Assembly: GCF_026342015.1 (NCBI RefSeq)
Contig: NZ_JAPENL010000001.1
Span: 186,001 to 250,000, forward strand
From: Micromonospora lupini
GTDB lineage: Bacteria > Actinomycetota > Actinomycetes > Mycobacteriales > Micromonosporaceae
DNA length: 64,000 nt
Direction: 5' to 3'
Part shown: positions 59,589 through 64,000 of the stretch, in pieces
How the letters are laid out: each line of letters begins with the position of its first letter
Position numbering within the stretch: position 1 is the first letter of the stretch
Translations under genes and position numbers: made by a program
Notes under the pieces: generated by a model
The model's input: the letters and a program-made list of their open reading frames with translations, nothing else
The model's database searches: none
Told to the model about the DNA's origin: nothing

Positions 59589-60773
59589 ATGAGACGATCC
59601 ATGACCGCTCTGGCCGCGGTGAGTGTCCTGGTGCTGGCGGGGTGCGCCACCGACGAGCCGACCGCGTCCCCCTCCGGCACCGCCTCCGCGGCGGCCGGGT
59701 CGGGGACCGGTGAGCAGTCCAAGTTCTTCGTGCAGGCCGACTACGACAACGAGCTGGCGCTGCTCGACGCCGCACCGACGGGCCCGGCCGACAAGCCGTG
59801 GGAGCAGGTGCTCAACCCGAAGATGGTGGACACCGCGAAGTACAGGAAGCCCGGCAAGCACAAGATCTGCTTCTCCAACGCGGCGCTGAACAACCCCTGG
59901 CGGCAGGTCGGGTTCAAGACCATGCAGGCCGAGGTCGAGGCGCAGCGGAGCCGGATCAGCGAGTTCGTGCACGTCGACGCCGAGGGCAAGGACCAGAAGC
60001 AGATCGCCGACATCAACGATCTGCTCGGCAAGAAGTGCGACGCCCTCATCGTCTCGCCGAACACCACAGCCACGCTCACCCCGGCGGTCGAGGCGGCCTG
60101 CCAGGCGGGCCTTCCGGTGGTCGTCTTCGACCGGGGGGTCAACACCACCTGTCCGGTGACCTTCATCAACCCGGTGGGCGGCTACGGCTTCGGCCACGTG
60201 GGCGCGGAGTTCGTCAGCCAGAAGATGAAGCCCGGCGGCAAGGTGCTGGCCCTGCGCATCCTGCCCGGCGTCGACGTGCTGGAGACCCGCTGGTCGGCCG
60301 CGAAGATCGCCCTGGACAAGGCGAAGGTCAACGTCGTCGGGGTCGAGTTCACCGACGGTGACCCGGCCAAGACCAAGAAGATCGTGAACGACTACATCCA
60401 GCGGTACGGCACGATCGACGGGGTCTGGATGGACGCCGGAGCGGTCGCCGTGGCGGCGGTCGAGGCGTTCCAGGACGCCGGCAAACCCGTACCGCCGATG
60501 AACGGTGAGGACCAGCTCGACTTCCTGAAGCTGTGGAAGGACAAGAAGCTCACCGCCATCGCGCCGACGTATCCGACGTACCAGTGGCGGACGCCGATCA
60601 TCGCCGCGCTGAGCATCCTCGACGGCACCCAGGTGTCCAACCCGTGGAAGCTGCCGCAGCCGACGATCACCCAGGACAACCTGGACCAGTACCTCGACGC
60701 CAGCATGCCGCCGCTGCACTACGCGATGTGTGGCTGCACCGACCTGCCGGGCTACCCCCAGCGCTGGAAGTAG
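59589..60773 (+). CDS. Sugar-binding lipoprotein of RbsB type
   Basis: 394-residue periplasmic-binding-protein-like receptor. Signal with lipobox LAGC (Cys about 19) and a Ser/Ala/Gly linker. The mature domain has HKICFSNAALNNPWRQVGFKTMQAEVEAQ (about 92-120), GKKCDALIVSPNTTATLTPAVEAACQAGLPVVVFDRGVNTT (about 143-185), and GTIDGVWMDAGAVAVAAVEAFQDAG. This is the ribose/galactose-binding fold. The 70-residue stretch before the first strand (ADYDNELALLDAAPTGPADKPWEQVLNP) is longer than in RbsB. Ligand is probably a monosaccharide; the epimerase gene seven bases downstream hints at a ketose or a sugar convertible to one. Confidence 0.9.
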   Translation: MRRSMTALAAVSVLVLAGCATDEPTASPSGTASAAAGSGTGEQSKFFVQADYDNELALLDAAPTGPADKPWEQVLNPKMVDTAKYRKPGKHKICFSNAALNNPWRQVGFKTMQAEVEAQRSRISEFVHVDAEGKDQKQIADINDLLGKKCDALIVSPNTTATLTPAVEAACQAGLPVVVFDRGVNTTCPVTFINPVGGYGFGHVGAEFVSQKMKPGGKVLALRILPGVDVLETRWSAAKIALDKAKVNVVGVEFTDGDPAKTKKIVNDYIQRYGTIDGVWMDAGAVAVAAVEAFQDAGKPVPPMNGEDQLDFLKLWKDKKLTAIAPTYPTYQWRTPIIAALSILDGTQVSNPWKLPQPTITQDNLDQYLDASMPPLHYAMCGCTDLPGYPQRWK

Positions 60774-60780
60774 GTTTGCG

Positions 60781-61632
60781 GTGTACGCCATCGGCGTCAA
60801 CCCCTGGGTGTGGGCCTCGCCCGTCGACGACGAGGCCCTCGCCGAGCTGATCCCGCGGATCGCCTCGTTCGGGTTCGACGCGGTCGAACTGCCGATCGAG
60901 CAGCCCGGCGACTGGGACCCGGCGCGCACCAGGGACCTGCTGGCCGCGCACGGTCTCGTCGCGGTCGGTGTCTGCGCTGTCACCCCGCCCGGGCGGGACC
61001 TGGTGGACGCGGCGCCGGCCGTCGTCGAGTCGACAGTCGCGTACCTCATGGGGTGTGTGGCGAGCGCGGCGGCCGTGGGCGCGCCGTGCGTCGGCGGGCC
61101 GGTGTACGCCGCGGTGGGCCGCACCTGGCGGATGTCGCCGGCGGAGCGTGCGGCCTGCTACGCCGACTTTCGGCGGGCCTTGACGCCGGTGGCCGAGCGG
61201 GCCGGCGAGTGCGGTGTGAGCATCGGTGTCGAGGCGTTGAACCGCTACGAGACGAGCGTGGTCAACACCATCGAGCAGACGGTCGACCTGATCGACGGCC
61301 TGCCCGCGAACGTCGGCATCATGATCGACACCTATCACATGAACATCGAGGAGTCCGATCCCTACGCCGCGCTCGCGCTTGCCGGCCCGCACATCAAGCA
61401 CGTCCAGGTCAGCGGCACCGACCGCGGCGCCCCAGGCGCGGATCACTTCGACTGGCCCCGCTTCTTCACCGTCCTGCGGGGCACCGGCTACCAGGGTGCG
61501 GTCTGCATCGAGTCGTTCACGGCCGACAACGCGACGATCGCCACCGCGGCGTCGATCTGGCGTCCCCTGGCCGCCTCGCAGGACCGCCTCGCCATCGACG
61601 GCCTGCACCACCTGCGCAAGGTCGTCGCCTGA
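60781..61632 (+). CDS. Ketose 3-epimerase-like TIM barrel enzyme
   Basis: 283-residue sugar isomerase/epimerase of the D-tagatose/D-psicose 3-epimerase branch. The metal-site residues of that branch are visible: E151 (IGVEALNRYET), D183 and H186 (MIDTYHMNIEE), His in HIKHVQVSGTDRG, R215, and E243 (VCIESFT). The IEE at 189-191 is also family-typical. GTG start seven bases after the lipoprotein stop, giving the expected VYAIGVNPWVW N-terminus. It probably epimerises the imported ketose at C3. Xylose-isomerase-like inositol enzymes share the fold but not the NRYET...DTYHMNIEE pair. Confidence 0.87.
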   Translation: MYAIGVNPWVWASPVDDEALAELIPRIASFGFDAVELPIEQPGDWDPARTRDLLAAHGLVAVGVCAVTPPGRDLVDAAPAVVESTVAYLMGCVASAAAVGAPCVGGPVYAAVGRTWRMSPAERAACYADFRRALTPVAERAGECGVSIGVEALNRYETSVVNTIEQTVDLIDGLPANVGIMIDTYHMNIEESDPYAALALAGPHIKHVQVSGTDRGAPGADHFDWPRFFTVLRGTGYQGAVCIESFTADNATIATAASIWRPLAASQDRLAIDGLHHLRKVVA

Positions 61633-61655
61633 CCCGGCGACGGCTCGCCCGTGGT

Positions 61656-61667
61656 GTTAGCGCTAAC
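61656..61667. promoter_or_regulatory. LacI-type operator upstream of beta-helix gene
   Basis: GTTAGCGCTAAC is a perfect 12-bp palindrome, 24 bases after the epimerase stop and 73 bases before the next start. It is of the same class as the site at 42570. It should bind a LacI-family repressor encoded outside the window. Confidence 0.7.
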
Positions 61668-61740
61668 GCCCATCCGCCCCCGAACCCGCCTCGCTGAGGC
61701 GTTTCCCCCACCACCCCCGTCACCCCAGGAGACCGTCCCA

Positions 61741-64000
61741 TGTCCGTCCCATCAACCATCTCCGTGGCACGCCGGCTTCTCGCCGGCGCCGCCGCGGCGG
61801 CGGTGACCGCTCTGGTCGCCGTGACCGCCTCGGCGTCTCCGGCCCTCGCGGCCACCACCACCCTCTATGCGTCCCCCAACGGCACGGGCACCACCTGCAC
61901 CTCCGCCCAGCCCTGCTCGTTGACGGCGGCGCAGACCGCCGTGCGGTCGCTCAACAGCACGATGTCCGGCGACATCGTCGTGGAGTTGGCCGACGGCGTG
62001 TACCGGCTCGCGGCGCCGTTCCGGCTCACCGCCGCCGACTCCGGTAACAACGGCTACCAGGTGATCTGGCGGGCTGCGGCCTCGGCCCGACCGACGATCA
62101 GCGGCGCCCGGGCGGTCACCGGGTGGTCCCTCGTCGACTCCGGCAAGAACATCTGGCGGGCCAGCGTCCCGGCCGGGATCGACAGCCGCCAGCTCTACGT
62201 CAACGGCGCCATCGCCACCCGGGCGCGCACGGCGGTGAACAGGTCCGACTTCACGTTCACCACGTCGGGCATGCGGTTCAGCAACAGCGCGCTGAGCTAC
62301 CTCAACAACGTCGGCAACCAGAACCGGGTCGAGGTGGAGAGCGTCGGCTCGTTCACCGACAGGTACTCGCCTGTGCAGAGCATCAGCGGCAACTTCCTGA
62401 CCATGCAGCAGCCGGCCTGGAACAACAACACGTTCGGCTTCGACACCCTGTCCCGCCCCCACCGGGCCGGCCCGTTCTACCTGGCCAATGCGTACGAGTT
62501 CCTCGACTCGCCGGGGGAGTGGTATCTCAACCCCGGCAGCGGTCAGCTCAACTACATCCCCCTCTCCGGGCAGAACATGAGCAGCGTCAGCGTGGAGCTG
62601 CCGCAGCTGCAGTCCCTGGTCAACGTCGGCGGCACGTACGACGCGCCGGCGCACCACATCTCGTTCAGCGGGATCACCTTCACCGGCACCAGCTGGCTCG
62701 GCCCGAGCGGCAGCAACGGTTTCGCCGACCAGCAGACCGGCGCGCACATCGTCGGCACCTGGGCCCGTCCGTCCGACGCGTTGACCTCCTGCCAGGAGGG
62801 CTGCCCGCTGTTCGAGGCCACCCGCCCGAGCTGGGCCCAGATGCCGGCCGCCGTGCAGGTCTCCGCCGCCAACACCATCGCCTTCAGTGACTCCCAGTTC
62901 GTCAACCTGGGGCAGACGGCCATCGGTATCGGCAACGACGCCAACGCCCACGCCAGCGGCGTCGGCCTGGGCGTCAACAACATCACCGTCACCCGCTCCG
63001 AGATCGCCCGCAACTCGGCCGGCGGCGTCGTGGTCGGCGGCGTGCGCGCCGACGCCCACCACCCCAGCGACCAGCGGATGGTCAACCGGAACGTCACGAT
63101 CAGCAACAACCGGGTGCACGATCTCGGTCTGGAGTACCGCGGCGTGGTCTCGATCCTGACCACCTACGTGAACACCTCGCTGGTCTCGCACAACGAGGTG
63201 TACAACATGCCGTACACCGGCATGTCGGTCGGCTACGGCTGGGGCGCCAACGACGCCGGCGGTAGCCAGCACTACGCGAACCGGGGCCTGTACAACTACC
63301 AGCCCCGCTACTCGACGGCGACCACCGCCGCCAACAACCAGGTCATCGGCAACTACGTGCACGACGTCATGCAGCAGATGACCGACGGCGGGTGCATCTA
63401 CACGCTGTCGGCGAACCCGGGCGGGTTGATCTCCGAGAACTACTGCCTGCGGACCAACGGCTGGTTCGGGCTCTACTTCGACGAGGGCTCGCGCTACTAC
63501 ACCGCCCGTAACAACGTGTTCTCCTCCGTCGGCACCTGGGCCACCGCCAACTACTACTACGCCGAGAACATGGGCAACTTCACGGTCACCAACAACTGGT
63601 CGACCAGCAGCGGCACGAACGTGACGAACGGCGACCGCGGCAACGTCGTCAACAGCAACGTCACGGTCTCGAACGGCAACTGGCCGTCCGGCGCGCAAAC
63701 GGTCATCAGCTCCGCAGGCGTGCAGAGCGGCGGCAGCACCAATCCGCAGAACGTGCAGCTCGTCGGCGTCCAGTCGGGTCGCTGCGCCGAGATCGGCAAC
63801 TCCAGCACCACAAACGGCACGCAGGCCCAGATCTGGGACTGCATCAGTGGCGCCGCCAACCAGCGGTGGACCCAGACCGCGAGTCGGCAGCTGATGGTGT
63901 ACGGCACCAAGTGCCTGGACGCCTCCGGTCAGGGCACGGCCAACGGCACGGCCGTGGTGATCTGGGACTGCAACGGCCAGGCCAACCAGCAGTGGAACGT
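61741..64000 (+). CDS. Secreted right-handed beta-helix protein with ricin domain (cut by window end)
   Basis: Open from ATG 61741 (AGGAGA upstream) to the window end, 753 codons without stop. Signal peptide about 1-40. It begins TTTLYASPNGTGTTCTSAQPCSLTAAQTAV, typical for extracellular beta-helix polysaccharide-acting enzymes. The helix region has NNITVTRSEIARNSAGGVVVGGVRADAHHPSD and NNRVHDLGLEYRGVVSILTTYVNTSLVSHNEVYNMPYTGMSVGYGWG (about 415-505). From about 670 a ricin-type lectin domain has QxW repeats (IWDCISGAANQRW, IWDCNGQANQQW). Beta-helix families include polysaccharide lyases and glycosidases; GH141-like alpha-fucosidase or xylanase activity is one possibility. The LacI-type operator suggests sugar-dependent expression. 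Confidence 0.8.

Overview
The window is about 64 kb of very GC-rich DNA with GTG starts, ATGA/GTGA stop-start overlaps, large secreted multidomain glycoside hydrolases, CBM2/CBM6/ricin modules, a roadblock/DUF742 conservon and a class Ia ribonucleotide reductase behind a cobalamin riboswitch. Together these point to an actinomycete, most probably Micromonospora or a close relative (inference from gene content and style; no search was run). No rRNA, tRNA, CRISPR array, transposase or phage gene was seen. About fifty genes are called, and both ends of the window cut through genes.

Left part (1-14.6 kb). A tightly coupled plus-strand operon (1-9122) encodes a Dpp/Opp-type ABC importer (binding-protein tail, two permeases, one fused double ATPase), four luciferase-like flavin monooxygenases and a GNAT acetyltransferase, probably an uptake-and-oxidation route for an organosulfur or other heteroatom compound. 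It is followed by a tiny membrane peptide, a secreted trypsin-like protease, pyridoxal kinase, and on the minus strand an acetamidase/formamidase and a secreted Vps62-like protein, then a secreted FN3-CBM2 protein.

Central part (14.6-28.1 kb). A minus-strand set comprises a DUF574-type methyltransferase, a YccF protein and a probable operon: Hsp70-like ATPase, large AAA-LuxR regulator, NIT-type histidine kinase, roadblock, DUF742, and a membrane-anchored CBM2-like protein. This resembles a conservon without its CvnD GTPase. Divergent from it lies an iniBAC-like operon (IniB-like protein and two dynamin-like GTPases).

28.4-40.3 kb. A 1,874-residue GH92 mannosidase ends at a strong terminator. 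An intergenic region follows with an 11-unit 13-bp tandem array and a 14-bp-arm inverted repeat. Next come a degenerate histidine phosphatase and CbtA/CbtB cobalt transporter genes behind a minus-strand cobalamin riboswitch. Back to back with it is a plus-strand cobalamin riboswitch upstream of nrdA-nrdB.

40.4-64 kb. This is carbohydrate territory: a GH43-CBM6-CBM2 enzyme; a FadR/GntR regulator divergent from a MalEFG-type importer plus an enolase-superfamily dehydratase, zinc dehydrogenase, KduD-like SDR, fuconolactonase-like amidohydrolase and aldo/keto reductase (a non-phosphorylative deoxysugar/aldose pathway); a ThuA-sugar dehydrogenase-PKD-CBM6-ricin protein; an RbsABC-type importer with a ketose 3-epimerase, containing an unusual duplicated mini-ORF element between two genes; and a truncated right-handed beta-helix-ricin protein. 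LacI-type palindromes lie upstream of the GH43 gene and the beta-helix gene, but no LacI gene is in the window.
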